A DNA stretch of 64,000 nucleotides from a candidate division WOR-1 bacterium RIFOXYB2_FULL_46_45. Lineage in GTDB: Bacteria; Margulisbacteria; WOR-1; XYC2-FULL-46-14. The notes under the pieces are model-generated. The model was not told the origin of the DNA, searched no databases, and worked only from the letters and a program-made list of their open reading frames with translations. A program made the translations under genes and the position numbers. Numbering within the stretch: the stretch's first letter is position 1; each line of letters begins with the position of its first letter. This document shows positions 19,452-27,738 of the stretch, piece after piece. The stretch lies in NCBI GenBank assembly GCA_001771585.1, contig MEUE01000001.1:602744-666743 (forward strand), in the 5' to 3' direction.

Positions 19452-19479
19452 ATTTCGTGGGGCAATTTCGGAAATTTCA
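19452..19479 (-). promoter_or_regulatory. Possible distal copy of the sigma-28-like box
   Basis: TGAAATTT, 14 bases, CGAAAT on the minus strand, 45 bases upstream of the main box. It parallels the second box at 10045. Weak -10, so tentative. Confidence 0.35.
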
Positions 19480-19594
19480 CATTATTTTACAATGGAGCGA
19501 TAAAATTCCTGGGGTATACTATGAGAGCTACTTTAGGATCCGGCAAGGAAAAAAGGTTAAAACCCTACTGCTCCGGGGTTAAGGGGGAATTATC

Positions 19595-20902
19595 ATGTCA
19601 ACAAAGGTAAAAGAGTTTATCGGAAGAACAGGGGAAACAGCTTATCAATTTAACATTGTCTTGGATCCGGTTCTTTATGTGGCGATTGATGTCGCGAAAT
19701 ACTTCCACAAGGCCATGATTTTTGATCTTGACAAGAATGTGCTGGAAAAGCCGTTCACTTTTGATATCTCCAGGCAAGGATTTAATCTCCTGCTGGAAAA
19801 AATCAAGCAGCAGGCCTCAAAGCTGAAGACCGAGTCGATTGTAATCGGCATGGAAGCTACCGGTCATTATCACGAAACCCTAGTCGAACATCTGCGTTCC
19901 AATGGCTTTAAGGTGCTGCTCTTCAATCCTTATGCCACTTTCAAAACCAGAGTGCTGAATATCGATTATGTCAAAACCGACGAGATTGACTTAAAAGCCA
20001 TAAGTGAAGCCATGCTCTTGGGTAAGGGGAGAGAATTCCGGCCGGATGGAGACATCTACACGGAATTAAAATTGCTGACCAGATTCCGCCGCGCAAAATG
20101 CAAGGACAAGGTGATCCTGAAGAATCAAATGCTGCGCGACCTGGACCGCGTCTGGCCGGGACTGCTCAAAGAATGCCGCAGCAAATTCGGTCTTTTTACC
20201 AAGCTCTGGGAGAGCAAGATTGCCCGCGCCCTCCTCAAATTAAACCTTCTTCCGCAACAGGTGGCCGCCCTTTCTCCCCATGAAATGCTGGACTTGCTGA
20301 AAACTCAAACAAAAGGGGTCGGCCTGTGTTGGGCAAACAAAATCATCAAGCACGCAGCAAATATCTTGCCTTGCAATGATAAGGAGGCGGCCATACATCT
20401 CCATGTCTTAAAAAGCAATCTTGCTCTCCTTGAATCGCTTGATAATTTGATTGACGAATTGGAGCGCCGAACCGCCATCTTGTTGGCGGAAACGCCCGGC
20501 GTCTATCTGCTTTCGGTTCAAGGACTCAGCTCTATCAGAGTTGCCGAATTCATTGCCGAGATCGGCAATCCCTACAAATACAACAATGCTCAAGAGTGGG
20601 TTAAACTGGCCGGCATTAATCCATCCCGCTACCAGTCCGGAACAATGGATCGGAAGACCAATCGCATCACCAAAGTCGGCAATACTTACTTAAGGCATAC
20701 GCTCTTTAGCCTCGCTAGGGATATTTGCCGCTGGGAACCTTTGTTTGTCGAATACAAGAACAAGCTTTGTGATAAGGGCAAGCATATTCAGGTTGCCTAC
20801 GGCGCGGCAGCCAATAAGTTCCTAAGAGTAGCTTTTTCTATGATGATCAGGAAGAGCAATTTTATTATTGATTACGAAACGAAAAAGGAGAAAAATGCCT
20901 AA
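19595..20902 (+). CDS. IS110-family transposase (DEDD / Transposase_20 recombinase)
   Basis: Predicted 435 aa. The N-terminal RuvC-like domain shows AIDVAK at 30-35, IGMEATGHYHE near 85-95 and VKTDEIDLKAI near 125-135, which supply the acidic DEDD residues. The C-terminal Transposase_20 domain shows VQGLSSIRVAEFIAEIGNP near 310-330, including the serine region used for strand exchange, then GINPSRYQSG and KVGNTYLRHTLF. Length and both domains look complete, so the element may be active. The ATG follows AGGGGGA by about 7 bases. IS110 enzymes are known to use an RNA from the element's own non-coding end to choose target and donor DNA; here the long non-coding stretch is on the 3' side, which suggests the IS1111-like arrangement. 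Confidence 0.92.
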   Translation: MSTKVKEFIGRTGETAYQFNIVLDPVLYVAIDVAKYFHKAMIFDLDKNVLEKPFTFDISRQGFNLLLEKIKQQASKLKTESIVIGMEATGHYHETLVEHLRSNGFKVLLFNPYATFKTRVLNIDYVKTDEIDLKAISEAMLLGKGREFRPDGDIYTELKLLTRFRRAKCKDKVILKNQMLRDLDRVWPGLLKECRSKFGLFTKLWESKIARALLKLNLLPQQVAALSPHEMLDLLKTQTKGVGLCWANKIIKHAANILPCNDKEAAIHLHVLKSNLALLESLDNLIDELERRTAILLAETPGVYLLSVQGLSSIRVAEFIAEIGNPYKYNNAQEWVKLAGINPSRYQSGTMDRKTNRITKVGNTYLRHTLFSLARDICRWEPLFVEYKNKLCDKGKHIQVAYGAAANKFLRVAFSMMIRKSNFIIDYETKKEKNA

Positions 20903-20918
20903 CCTAAAATATCATAAC

Positions 20919-20963
20919 GAGGTTTCCGACTAAATCGGATCCTCAAATCCCGAATAAAGGGAT
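20919..20963 (+). other. Two hairpins just after the transposase gene
   Basis: GAGG, CCGA pair with TCGG, CCTC across 20919-20944, leaving a small loop and an internal bulge. ATCCC pairs with GGGAT at 20947-20963. They may begin the element's guide RNA or end the transposase transcript. Confidence 0.4.
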
Positions 20964-21036
20964 AAGGACAGGTTTTGGCACTCTTCTCCGATTGATATTG
21001 TACTCTCTTTTGCCTGGAAAGTGCAACAAAAAAATG

Positions 21037-21213
21037 GCTTAAGGCAAGGCGGGCCTCAGGAAATTTCAGGAGGCGCTGATTTTATCAGCGACCTCGATTT
21101 AGTGCCAGAGGTCGCCTTGCCCAAACCAATGGTAGCACGGAAAGTTTGTGGAGCAATTAAGGCTCGATATTATACGTGAAAGTGCAGTTTGCGGCAGGGT
21201 AAAAGCCTTAAGC
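21037..21213 (+). ncRNA. Candidate guide (bridge/seek) RNA of the IS110 element
   Basis: GCTTAAGGC at 21037-21045 can pair with GCCTTAAGC at 21205-21213. Nested within, GGCAAGGCG at 21043-21051 pairs perfectly with CGCCTTGCC at 21113-21121 and encloses three hairpins: GCCTC/GAGGC (21053-21074), CGCTGAT/ATCAGCG (21074-21090) and GACCTC/GAGGTC (21090-21113). The two outer pairings overlap by three bases, so they may be alternatives. Such a multi-branched fold in the non-coding end of an IS110 element is what a target-choosing guide RNA would look like. Strand, ends and guide loops are not established. Confidence 0.5.
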
Positions 21214-21345
21214 ATCGAAAGAAGGGAGGTGATCGAAACTTGGCGAAAACAGGATTTAAAAACTTAGAAAATCCTGAAGGGGGAAACTATGCGCTTCAGC
21301 AAAAATCAATTATTGACAAAGTTTGCAGGTTATTTTGGTCCCCAC
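21214..21345. other. Remainder of IS non-coding end
   Basis: No gene. One hairpin is visible, CAGGATTT at 21250-21257 pairing with AAATCCTG at 21269-21276. The right end of the element is probably in this stretch. Confidence 0.4.
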
Positions 21346-21383
21346 AAAAAAAGGGACAAGAATGTTAATTCTTGTCCCTTTTT
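21346..21383 (-). terminator. Rho-independent terminator, copy 1 of a duplicated hairpin
   Basis: AAAAAGGGACAAGAA pairs with TTCTTGTCCCTTTTT around a six-base loop and has A and T runs on both sides, so it can work in both directions. It lies 90 bases past the stop of the DUF4143 gene. A copy with one changed loop base is at 22893-22933, on the other side of that gene. Confidence 0.75.
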
Positions 21384-21473
21384 AACCGGGGATTTAGGCA
21401 AAAAAACGGGAGGCCGAAACAATATAAAAACCTTTCTTTGACTTTTTTACATGTGCATATAAAAAAGTCAAGA

Positions 21474-22790
21474 CTAATTTACACTGCAGAAAAACCACCA
21501 GGGAACCGCAAAAAGATTGTCGGCAAATTTTTCCGCATGGGACTGACGGCTTAAAACAAATCCTCTTTTTAGCCGCCCTTTTGATAATTCCATCAGTGAT
21601 CTTATTCCCGAAAAATCGGAGTTTGTGACTTTTTCGGAATATTTGAATTCATAGGCAAAAAGATCCAATCCTTGTTCGACCACCAGGTCAACTTCCGCGC
21701 CGGCCGCGGTCCTAAAAAAATACGGCTCTCCGCCAAACAGGTAAGAACGCTCCTGCTTAAAAAACTCAGAAACCATCAGAGATTCAAAGGTCCTGCCCAC
21801 CAACTGGGAAGAAATCAAATTCGCCTTGCCGTATAAATTAAGGCAATGGTTAAAAAAACCGATGTCAACCGAAAAAAGCTTCGGAGATTTCACCAGCCGG
21901 CTTCTTATGTCTTTGCAGAAAGAAGGGAGCAAGCAGACGTTAAACGAAGCGATCAGGACGGAAATATACTTCTTGACGGTGTTAAAGGCCAATCCGGTTT
22001 CCCTGGATATGTTCGTATAATTTAAAATTTGCCCGCAGGTGCGGTGGGCAATTTTCCAAACCAGATCAAAATCCAGCACATTGCCAACCTCTCTTAAGTC
22101 CCGAACGTCCTTTTCGATATAAGTTTGATGGTAGTTTTGATGCAGCAATTTCACCTCGTCAATGTTGTCCTGAAGGTACGCCTCCGGAAACAAACCGTAA
22201 GACAGCGCTTTATCCAAGACGTTTTCCGCTCTTTCGTTGGCATCCGAAAACCCCAAGGCTTCGGACCTTATTGTTTCAAAATCCATCCGGCTTTTTTCCA
22301 TCCATAAAGGACGGGGAGCGCCGCTTAATATCTCTGTGAAGGAAAGCGGATACATATTCACAATTTCAACCCGCCCTCCCAGCGATTCGCTGGTCCTATG
22401 CAGCAGGGAAAGAGAACTTGAACCGGAAATCGCGATTTTTATTTTTTCCTTAAACTCATCATGAAGAATCTTAAGGTTATTAAACGCTTCCGGAATCTTT
22501 TGTACTTCGTCAAAAATCAACAATACCGGCAAATCAATTTTTTCCAAAGGACAACCGATAGCAACTTCCAATTTATTTTTAAGATCGGAAAATTTCCCCT
22601 TCCACAGCAAAGCATCTTCCAGTCGGTCTCCCAGATATTTTATAACCTTTCCTTTCCAATCCAATGAAAAATCAATTAAAAGAGTAGTTTTACCAACCTG
22701 CCTCGAACCTAAAATGGCTACTATTTTTGCATCTTCTTTAAAATTAAGCTTATTTAGTGCAATTTTGGCCAATCTTTGATATTTTTGCAT
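21474..22790 (-). CDS. ATP-binding protein, AAA_14/DUF4143 family (copy 1)
   Basis: Predicted 438 aa. Walker A GSRQVGKTTLL is near residues 26-36 and Walker B LLIFDEVQKI near 90. The C-terminal DUF4143 part has the nuclease-like pattern AEVDLVVEQG then YEFKYS, as usual in this family. I start it at the ATG at 22790, not at 22874, because a good promoter (TTGACA, 17 bases, TACACT) lies at 22806-22834, between the two. There is no clear ribosome site. These ATPases are common in many copies in candidate phyla and archaea and their role is unsettled. The gene is bracketed by near-identical terminator hairpins, which suggests that it was inserted as a unit downstream of the carbohydrate-binding-protein operon. 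A second family member is at 34367. Confidence 0.88.
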   Translation of the reverse strand: MQKYQRLAKIALNKLNFKEDAKIVAILGSRQVGKTTLLIDFSLDWKGKVIKYLGDRLEDALLWKGKFSDLKNKLEVAIGCPLEKIDLPVLLIFDEVQKIPEAFNNLKILHDEFKEKIKIAISGSSSLSLLHRTSESLGGRVEIVNMYPLSFTEILSGAPRPLWMEKSRMDFETIRSEALGFSDANERAENVLDKALSYGLFPEAYLQDNIDEVKLLHQNYHQTYIEKDVRDLREVGNVLDFDLVWKIAHRTCGQILNYTNISRETGLAFNTVKKYISVLIASFNVCLLPSFCKDIRSRLVKSPKLFSVDIGFFNHCLNLYGKANLISSQLVGRTFESLMVSEFFKQERSYLFGGEPYFFRTAAGAEVDLVVEQGLDLFAYEFKYSEKVTNSDFSGIRSLMELSKGRLKRGFVLSRQSHAEKFADNLFAVPWWFFCSVN

Positions 22791-22805
22791 GGCAATATTA
22801 TCAAT

Positions 22806-22834
22806 AGTGTAACGGAATTGCTTAAATTTGTCAA
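22806..22834 (-). promoter_or_regulatory. Housekeeping-type promoter of DUF4143 copy 1
   Basis: TTGACA, 17 bases, TACACT on the minus strand; the ATG at 22790 is 15 bases past the -10. Confidence 0.6.
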
Positions 22835-22892
22835 GGCCGTTTTCCAGGGCCATGTAAACTGGCCTAAAATGCAATATGGCAGGATGATTAAC

Positions 22893-22933
22893 AAAAAAAG
22901 GGACAAGAATGTTACTTCTTGTCCCTTTAAAAA
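22893..22933 (-). terminator. Terminator, copy 2 of the duplicated hairpin
   Basis: AAAGGGACAAGAA pairs with TTCTTGTCCCTTT around loop TGTTAC. It begins 14 bases past the stop of the carbohydrate-binding protein and presumably ends that transcript. It is nearly identical to 21346-21383. Confidence 0.75.
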
Positions 22934-22947
22934 CCGTTAAAGAATCT

Positions 22948-23625
22948 TTATTTCAAACCGAATTCCAGGTTGTCGATATTGTAGTTAATCTCTCCGGTCT
23001 CGGTCACGGCAACACAGATCAACTGGATCTTGACCAGTCCGCCCGAACCGTTCGCTAGATTGGGGTTCCACTTGAAATCCCCGCGCCCGTCGTTTTTGAA
23101 CTTGGACATAGGGATTGAAACATGCTTCCACCCTTTCCAGTTCACGTCAATTTCGGACGACCAGACATCGTCATAGATCGCTTTCCAGCTCTTGTCGACT
23201 TCAACATCGGTGTTGCCGTTGTCGTCGTCGTAAAGCTCGATCTTGAGCTTGCCGCTCCCTTCTCCCATACCATAGATATCTATTTCAAAACTGGTGTAAG
23301 GAGTGGCGTCAACGCCCAGCATGGAGCCCATACCGCCAACATACCAGCTCTTCGCCATCCCCTTCATGTTCAGCGAATAGATACCAAGGTTGGGAATAAC
23401 CGACGGTTCTCCGTCCTGCAGCTTGGCGTTCTTCACAATGGTCGGAATAAGGTTGTCAAAAACAAACCACTCCGGATCCTTGGTGTAGGTCCCGTCCTCA
23501 AAATTATCGATTAAATAAGGATAGGCTTTGCCGGCGCTTTTGCCGCCGGTAGTTGGAGCCGCCGCAAAACCGCAAAGCATCGGAACAATAAAAATCAGAG
23601 CGAATATTAATGCTAGCTTCTTCAT
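22948..23625 (-). CDS. Secreted carbohydrate-binding protein (CBM11/CIA30-like)
   Basis: Predicted 225 aa. A Sec signal peptide occupies about residues 1-22 (MKKLALIFALIFIVPMLCGF, then AAAP). The mature part is a single beta-rich domain beginning YLIDNFEDGTYTKDPEW, a start typical of CBM11/CIA30-like jelly rolls, and it has several acidic clusters (YDDDNGNTDVEVD) that could bind calcium. There is no catalytic module. It starts at an ATG with a perfect AAGGAGG eight bases upstream. A variant sigma-28-like box lies 20 bases further up. The permease genes for sugar uptake end 55 bases upstream on the same strand, so it may also be read through from them. A role in binding glycan outside the cell is likely; the ligand is unknown. 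Confidence 0.75.
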   Translation of the reverse strand: MKKLALIFALIFIVPMLCGFAAAPTTGGKSAGKAYPYLIDNFEDGTYTKDPEWFVFDNLIPTIVKNAKLQDGEPSVIPNLGIYSLNMKGMAKSWYVGGMGSMLGVDATPYTSFEIDIYGMGEGSGKLKIELYDDDNGNTDVEVDKSWKAIYDDVWSSEIDVNWKGWKHVSIPMSKFKNDGRGDFKWNPNLANGSGGLVKIQLICVAVTETGEINYNIDNLEFGLK

Positions 23626-23645
23626 AATTTCACCTCCTTAAATAT

Positions 23646-23673
23646 ATTTCGGAATGTTTTTTAAAAAATTTCA
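23646..23673 (-). promoter_or_regulatory. Variant sigma-28-like promoter for the carbohydrate-binding protein
   Basis: TGAAATTT, 14 bases, then CGAAAT followed by ATATTTAAGGAGG on the minus strand. The intergenic place and exact spacing support it; the -10 differs by one base from the CGATAT form, so confidence is moderate. Confidence 0.5.
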
Positions 23674-23680
23674 GGTTATT

Positions 23681-25477
23681 TTAGCCCTTGACCGCCCCTG
23701 CCGTTAATCCCTTAACTATATATTTCTGCAATAGAAAAAAGATGATCATGACCGGAACCGTCGCCACCACCGCCGCCGCCATCATCAGATCAAAACGGTT
23801 TTGGTAATTCCCCACAAAGTTGCGGATCCCAACCGGGATCGTCATCGTCTCCGCCGAGGTCAAAACCCAGGCAAAGATCAGCTCGTCCCAGGTCGATAAA
23901 AAGGTCCAGATCCCGGTGGCAATAATTCCCGGAACCGCCAGAGGCAAAACAATGTACCAAAAGACCTGGATCGGAGAACAGCCGTCGATTGTCGCCGCTT
24001 CTTCAAGCTCGCGTGGAATAGCGGCAAAGAACCCGCGCAAAATCCAGATTGAAAACGGAATAAAAAAGGCGGAATAGACAAAGATGATCCCGTAATAGGT
24101 CCCTTTGAAAGGGATCCCGGTAGTTTCGGTAAATTTTACGAACATCGAATAGATCGGAATCAAAAACATAATCCCCGGGACCATCTGCGTCGCCAAAATC
24201 GTGACCGAAAAAAGCTTGGAGCCGGGAAAATCAAAACGCGCCAGGGCGTACGCCGCCAGGGTCGCAAAGATCATCGAAAAGACCATCGCCGCCCCGCAGA
24301 TCAAAAATGAATTCTTGAGATAGAGCCCAAAATCGATGTTTCTCCACATGTCCAGATAATTCACAAAAGAGACCACCAGCCGCCCCTTGGCCGCTCCGGA
24401 AGTGGCGATAACCTCATCTTTTTCTATGCTGTATTTACTGATCCGGCCGTAGGACGATCCGGCATAAACATATTTGCCATTTTGGACGACCGCCGAAACT
24501 TCCGCCGGAACCAGCTCCCCGTCTTCGATTATCTCCGCGTGGGAAGACATCGGACGAAAAAGATCCTCATGCCTTTTGAACGTCCCGCCGTCGGGAAAAT
24601 ATTCGACAAAACCGGTATTGTTCCCCAGCGCGATCCGCCCGGCCGCGACGTCAACGCTGTCAACCTGCCCGCTTATAATTTTTTGTTCGAACCGCTCTTT
24701 TTGCGGAGAAAAGACAAACGCTCCAACCTTGCCGGCCAAAATCAGCCGGTCGTCAAATTTTTTAAGCGTCTCCACCCCCAACGGCAGGTGGCCGATGATT
24801 GAATAAATATTCTGGATCCGGTCTTTTACCAAATTATATTTAATAAGCGTCTTGTCGGTCCCCACCCACAACAACTCCCCGTCGTAAAGGATCGACTGGA
24901 TCTGCTGGGGAGAATAAAGATCGTTTTTTAAATTGAAGACCCGGTGGATCTTTTCGGTCTCGGTGTTGAATTCGATCACCTTTTCAAAGCCCTTGTACTG
25001 CATTGAAAACCAGACAAACTGCCGGTTGCGCGCCAACGCGGTCCCCACCACCTTCGCCCGGTCGTAATTGCCAAGCTTCAGGTCAAAATCTTTTTTCTCT
25101 TTCAGGTTGTCCTTAAAGACCCGGCTTAGGCCGCGGTTGGCGGAGCCGATCCAGACCTCTTTTCCGTCAAAATTGAAAGAAGTGGAAGCGGTTTCGATGC
25201 AGACATTCTGTTCTTTTTTAAAGGATTGCTTATTGAAGCGATTGATCCCCCCATCCGCCGTTCCGATCCAAAGGGTCTCCCCTTCCAACTGCATGATCTT
25301 GATATCGTTCTTGGCGTGGCTTAGGGGAATTTTTCCGACCAGAATATCGGTATTCTCTTTTAGGGAAGAGTAGATCATCCAAACGATCGGAAAAAGGGTA
25401 AAGACCAGAATGATCAGCATGATAGTCGAGATGACAACGTCGTTGATCCTCTTCCTTTTATAGTATGAAAGACTCAT
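23681..25477 (-). CDS. MalG-type ABC sugar permease with inserted periplasmic beta-propeller
   Basis: Predicted 598 aa; normal MalG proteins are near 280. The first membrane helix is at about 15-36. About 310 residues follow before the other helices (from about 385). This insert repeats WIGTADGGI, VWIGSANRGL and LWVGTDKTL, the pattern of Reg_prop/Kelch-like propeller blades, and would sit in the first outside loop. The permease part keeps the EAA loop (EEAATIDGCSPIQVFWYIVLPLAVPG split here as EEAATIDGCS and VLPLAVPG, near 495-520), which contacts the ATPase. It overlaps the MalF gene by four bases (ATGA). No ATP-binding subunit gene is in the window. The propeller may sense or bind glycan or the binding protein; that is inference. 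Confidence 0.88.
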   Translation of the reverse strand: MSLSYYKRKRINDVVISTIMLIILVFTLFPIVWMIYSSLKENTDILVGKIPLSHAKNDIKIMQLEGETLWIGTADGGINRFNKQSFKKEQNVCIETASTSFNFDGKEVWIGSANRGLSRVFKDNLKEKKDFDLKLGNYDRAKVVGTALARNRQFVWFSMQYKGFEKVIEFNTETEKIHRVFNLKNDLYSPQQIQSILYDGELLWVGTDKTLIKYNLVKDRIQNIYSIIGHLPLGVETLKKFDDRLILAGKVGAFVFSPQKERFEQKIISGQVDSVDVAAGRIALGNNTGFVEYFPDGGTFKRHEDLFRPMSSHAEIIEDGELVPAEVSAVVQNGKYVYAGSSYGRISKYSIEKDEVIATSGAAKGRLVVSFVNYLDMWRNIDFGLYLKNSFLICGAAMVFSMIFATLAAYALARFDFPGSKLFSVTILATQMVPGIMFLIPIYSMFVKFTETTGIPFKGTYYGIIFVYSAFFIPFSIWILRGFFAAIPRELEEAATIDGCSPIQVFWYIVLPLAVPGIIATGIWTFLSTWDELIFAWVLTSAETMTIPVGIRNFVGNYQNRFDLMMAAAVVATVPVMIIFFLLQKYIVKGLTAGAVKG

Positions 25478-26409
25478 AGCCTTTTTTCCGCCCGGCGGTA
25501 GAAATAGAACCAGATATTAACCATAAAAATCATGCAGAGCATCAGGACCACCGAAGCGGCCGCTCCGGCCCCAAAGTTCCACTGCATAAAAGAGTTGCGA
25601 AAAATATTCGTCATCAGAAGGTCGCCCCACTCCCCGGGGAACCCCGCTCCAAAACCGAACATCATGATGACGATATTAAAACTGTAGACGTTGTAAATCA
25701 TCCCGAAAAGGATCAAAACCGCCCAGACCGGAGTCAAAAGCGGAAAGGTGATGCTCCAGAACTTTCTCCACGGGCTGGCGCCGTCGATATCGGCCGCCTC
25801 GTAGAGCTCTTCGGGGATCGACTGCATCCCAGCTAAAAGGAGGAGCATGGAAAACGGCCAGTAACGCCAGATGGTCGGAATAATGATCGCCCAGAGGGTG
25901 TTGGGACCGATCAGCCAAAAGGGCTTGTCGGGCATAAGATGAAGGATATCAACCAGAATGATATTGATGATCCCCACCCCTCTCTGCCACATGAAGCCCC
26001 AGAGAATTCCGGTGACATAGGTTGGAACAACCCACGGAAAGAGGAAGAGGGTGCGGATCAGGCGCTTGCCAAAAAACTGGCGGTTGACCATGAGAGCGAC
26101 GATCATCCCCAGGCTTAAAGTACCAAGGGTAACTATGATCGCGTATATAATAGTATTGCGGGTCGCTTCGAAGACCCCGATCCGAACCGGACTGTCCGGA
26201 TTTAAAAGGACGTTGTAAAAATTTTCAAAGCCGATAAAGGGGGCGGAGAGGTATTGGTTGATGGTGAACTGGTTCAAATCAAGAAAAGCCATCCAGATTC
26301 CCTGCGCGATCGGCCCGACGTGCATTGTCAGCATCCCTAAAACTGTCGGTAGCAGAAAGAGGTAGGCTATTTTGTATTTTCTAAATTCTCGAATTATCCT
26401 CTGTATCAT
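25474..26409 (-). CDS. MalF-type ABC sugar permease
   Basis: Predicted 311 aa with six likely membrane helices and the CUT1-family EAA loop near residues 205-225 (YEAADIDGASPWRKFW). It would form the membrane pore with the propeller-bearing MalG encoded next, with which it overlaps by four bases. No good ribosome site precedes the ATG. The matching solute-binding lipoprotein is probably the one at 41372, and the ATPase must be elsewhere, as is common when one MsmK-like ATPase serves many importers. Likely substrate: oligosaccharides released by the nearby hydrolases. Confidence 0.92.
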   Translation of the reverse strand: MIQRIIREFRKYKIAYLFLLPTVLGMLTMHVGPIAQGIWMAFLDLNQFTINQYLSAPFIGFENFYNVLLNPDSPVRIGVFEATRNTIIYAIIVTLGTLSLGMIVALMVNRQFFGKRLIRTLFLFPWVVPTYVTGILWGFMWQRGVGIINIILVDILHLMPDKPFWLIGPNTLWAIIIPTIWRYWPFSMLLLLAGMQSIPEELYEAADIDGASPWRKFWSITFPLLTPVWAVLILFGMIYNVYSFNIVIMMFGFGAGFPGEWGDLLMTNIFRNSFMQWNFGAGAAASVVLMLCMIFMVNIWFYFYRRAEKRL

Positions 26410-26463
26410 AAAACAACTGGTTTATTGATAATACTATAAAAACGACCCCGTGTCTATACTATT

Positions 26464-26554
26464 ACTCACCCTAAATCCCTCTCTTTTCAAGAGAGGGACT
26501 TTCCTTTTTGTATCATCTCCCCCTCTCTAGAATAGAGAGGGGGCCGGGGGGTGA
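26464..26554. repeat. REP-like palindromic intergenic element
   Basis: CCCTCTC pairs with GAGAGGG at 26477-26497, and CCCCCTCTCT pairs with AGAGAGGGGG at 26519-26543. Outer CTCACCC and GGGGTGAG can close the whole. This is the build of REP/BIME elements seen in many bacteria. It lies between the GH8 gene stop and the MalF start and may also act as a terminator. Confidence 0.6.
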
Positions 26555-26555
26555 G

Positions 26556-27704
26556 TCAGTAAATCCTGAAGTTTCCCGAGGCCATCAACAGTCCAAAGTT
26601 CAACCAGCAGATTTCGTAGTAGCGGTATTGGCCGGTGGGGAGCGGCTGTGCCATCAAGTGGTTGAAAAAATTAACCTTGTCGGTATTGGACGATCCCCCC
26701 ATTGCGGAGCCGGCAAAAGAACCGATCCATGAAACCACATGGTCGTCCCTGGTTTTGGTCCCGCCCAAAGAGTACCTGTTGCCAAAAGTATCGTATTGAG
26801 GACCAAAGAATCCGATAATTTTATCAAGATAAGTTTTCGCCCTCGGTTCGGTCGCCCCGAACCAGACGGCGTCAAGTGCAACCTGAAAGGGGACCCGCAT
26901 CGCGTCGTAATAAAAATCCCGCCCGGTGCTCTGTAACGAGCCGTCTTTATTTGACCAGTCGGGAACCAAGCCGGTCGCAGCGTTTTTGGAACGATCGATC
27001 AGATCGTAGCCGTTTTTGGCAACCGTGTTCCAGATGTTGTCGGAAGTATAGATGGCAAATAAGCGGTAAAAGGCCGGCATATAATAGGAAAGGTTAAAAA
27101 TGTTTTTATCGGAAACATTGAAGGTTAAATAGTAGTCGGAGGTCATTTCGTATTTGAGGATATTATCAAGGATCTTTTTTGCCTGGACCGAATAGTCGTA
27201 CGGCGCCGCCTTATTTCCCCAGCGATGGGAAGCAAAATATAGCGCCATCGCGATCATCTCTTCTCCGTCCGGCGCCGGTTCATAGCTTAAGACTTCACCG
27301 CTTGAATCGGTTTGCCAGGAGAAGAGCCCATAGGGGTTGGTATCCTGCATATGGGTTTTGGTCCAGAGCCAGATCTTATCGAAAGCGGCCTGATCGTTAT
27401 TTTGGACCGCCAGCATCATCCCGTAGGACTGCCCTTCGGAGACGACCGTATTATCGTCGGTCCGTGAAACCGCGCCGCTTGGTTGCAGAAGTTCTTGTTT
27501 AAAGTAAGCCCAGGCCTCGGCGCATTTTTTGTCGGCCACTGCTTGCGTATAGCTTGAACCGGAAAGCGCCGCTGCGGAAGGATAAGTCCCGCTCGCGTAA
27601 CTCCCTTCTTTGGGAATATTTACCTGGTTTTGAGAATTATAATTGCTATTTTGCACGCTGCACCCGGACAGGAATAATACCAATATTAGAACAAGTATCC
27701 TCAT
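26556..27704 (-). CDS. GH8-family glycosidase lipoprotein
   Basis: Predicted 382 aa. The lipobox LSGC at 13-16 marks a lipoprotein; residues up to about 45 are a linker. The GH8 domain shows VSEGQSYGMM near 88-97 with the catalytic Glu, PDGEEMIAMAL where cellulases have TDADxxIA, and YYDAMRVPF near 265-273 with the catalytic Asp. The PDGEE form is typical of the branch that includes reducing-end xylose-releasing exo-oligoxylanases, so oligosaccharide trimming is more likely than endoglucanase action. It starts at an ATG only six bases past a sigma-28-like -10, so the mRNA is probably leaderless. It is single-gene and co-regulated with the glycosyltransferase operons. Confidence 0.88.
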   Translation of the reverse strand: MRILVLILVLFLSGCSVQNSNYNSQNQVNIPKEGSYASGTYPSAAALSGSSYTQAVADKKCAEAWAYFKQELLQPSGAVSRTDDNTVVSEGQSYGMMLAVQNNDQAAFDKIWLWTKTHMQDTNPYGLFSWQTDSSGEVLSYEPAPDGEEMIAMALYFASHRWGNKAAPYDYSVQAKKILDNILKYEMTSDYYLTFNVSDKNIFNLSYYMPAFYRLFAIYTSDNIWNTVAKNGYDLIDRSKNAATGLVPDWSNKDGSLQSTGRDFYYDAMRVPFQVALDAVWFGATEPRAKTYLDKIIGFFGPQYDTFGNRYSLGGTKTRDDHVVSWIGSFAGSAMGGSSNTDKVNFFNHLMAQPLPTGQYRYYEICWLNFGLLMASGNFRIY

Positions 27705-27710
27705 AATACA

Positions 27711-27738
27711 ATATCGTTAATTTAACCAAAAAATTTCA
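27711..27738 (-). promoter_or_regulatory. Sigma-28-like promoter for the GH8 lipoprotein
   Basis: TGAAATTT, 14 bases ending AAATTAA, CGATAT on the minus strand, then TGTATT and the ATG at 27704. The six-base leader implies translation from a leaderless mRNA. Confidence 0.7.

Larger units (their letters stand above)
19480..21345 (+). mobile_element. IS110-family insertion element (limits approximate)
   Basis: One recombinase gene is followed by about 440 bases of non-coding, hairpin-rich sequence and preceded by about 115. IS110-type elements have no long terminal inverted repeats and make no clear target duplication, and I could not fix either end. The limits given are the neighbouring promoter box on the left and the terminator hairpin on the right. 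It sits directly upstream of the nucleotidyltransferase operon promoter without breaking the operon. Confidence 0.65.

Noticed and set aside
19480-21345. Target-site duplication or terminal inverted repeats for the IS element
   Set aside because: No convincing pair was found by eye, which fits IS110 biology; element ends are left approximate.
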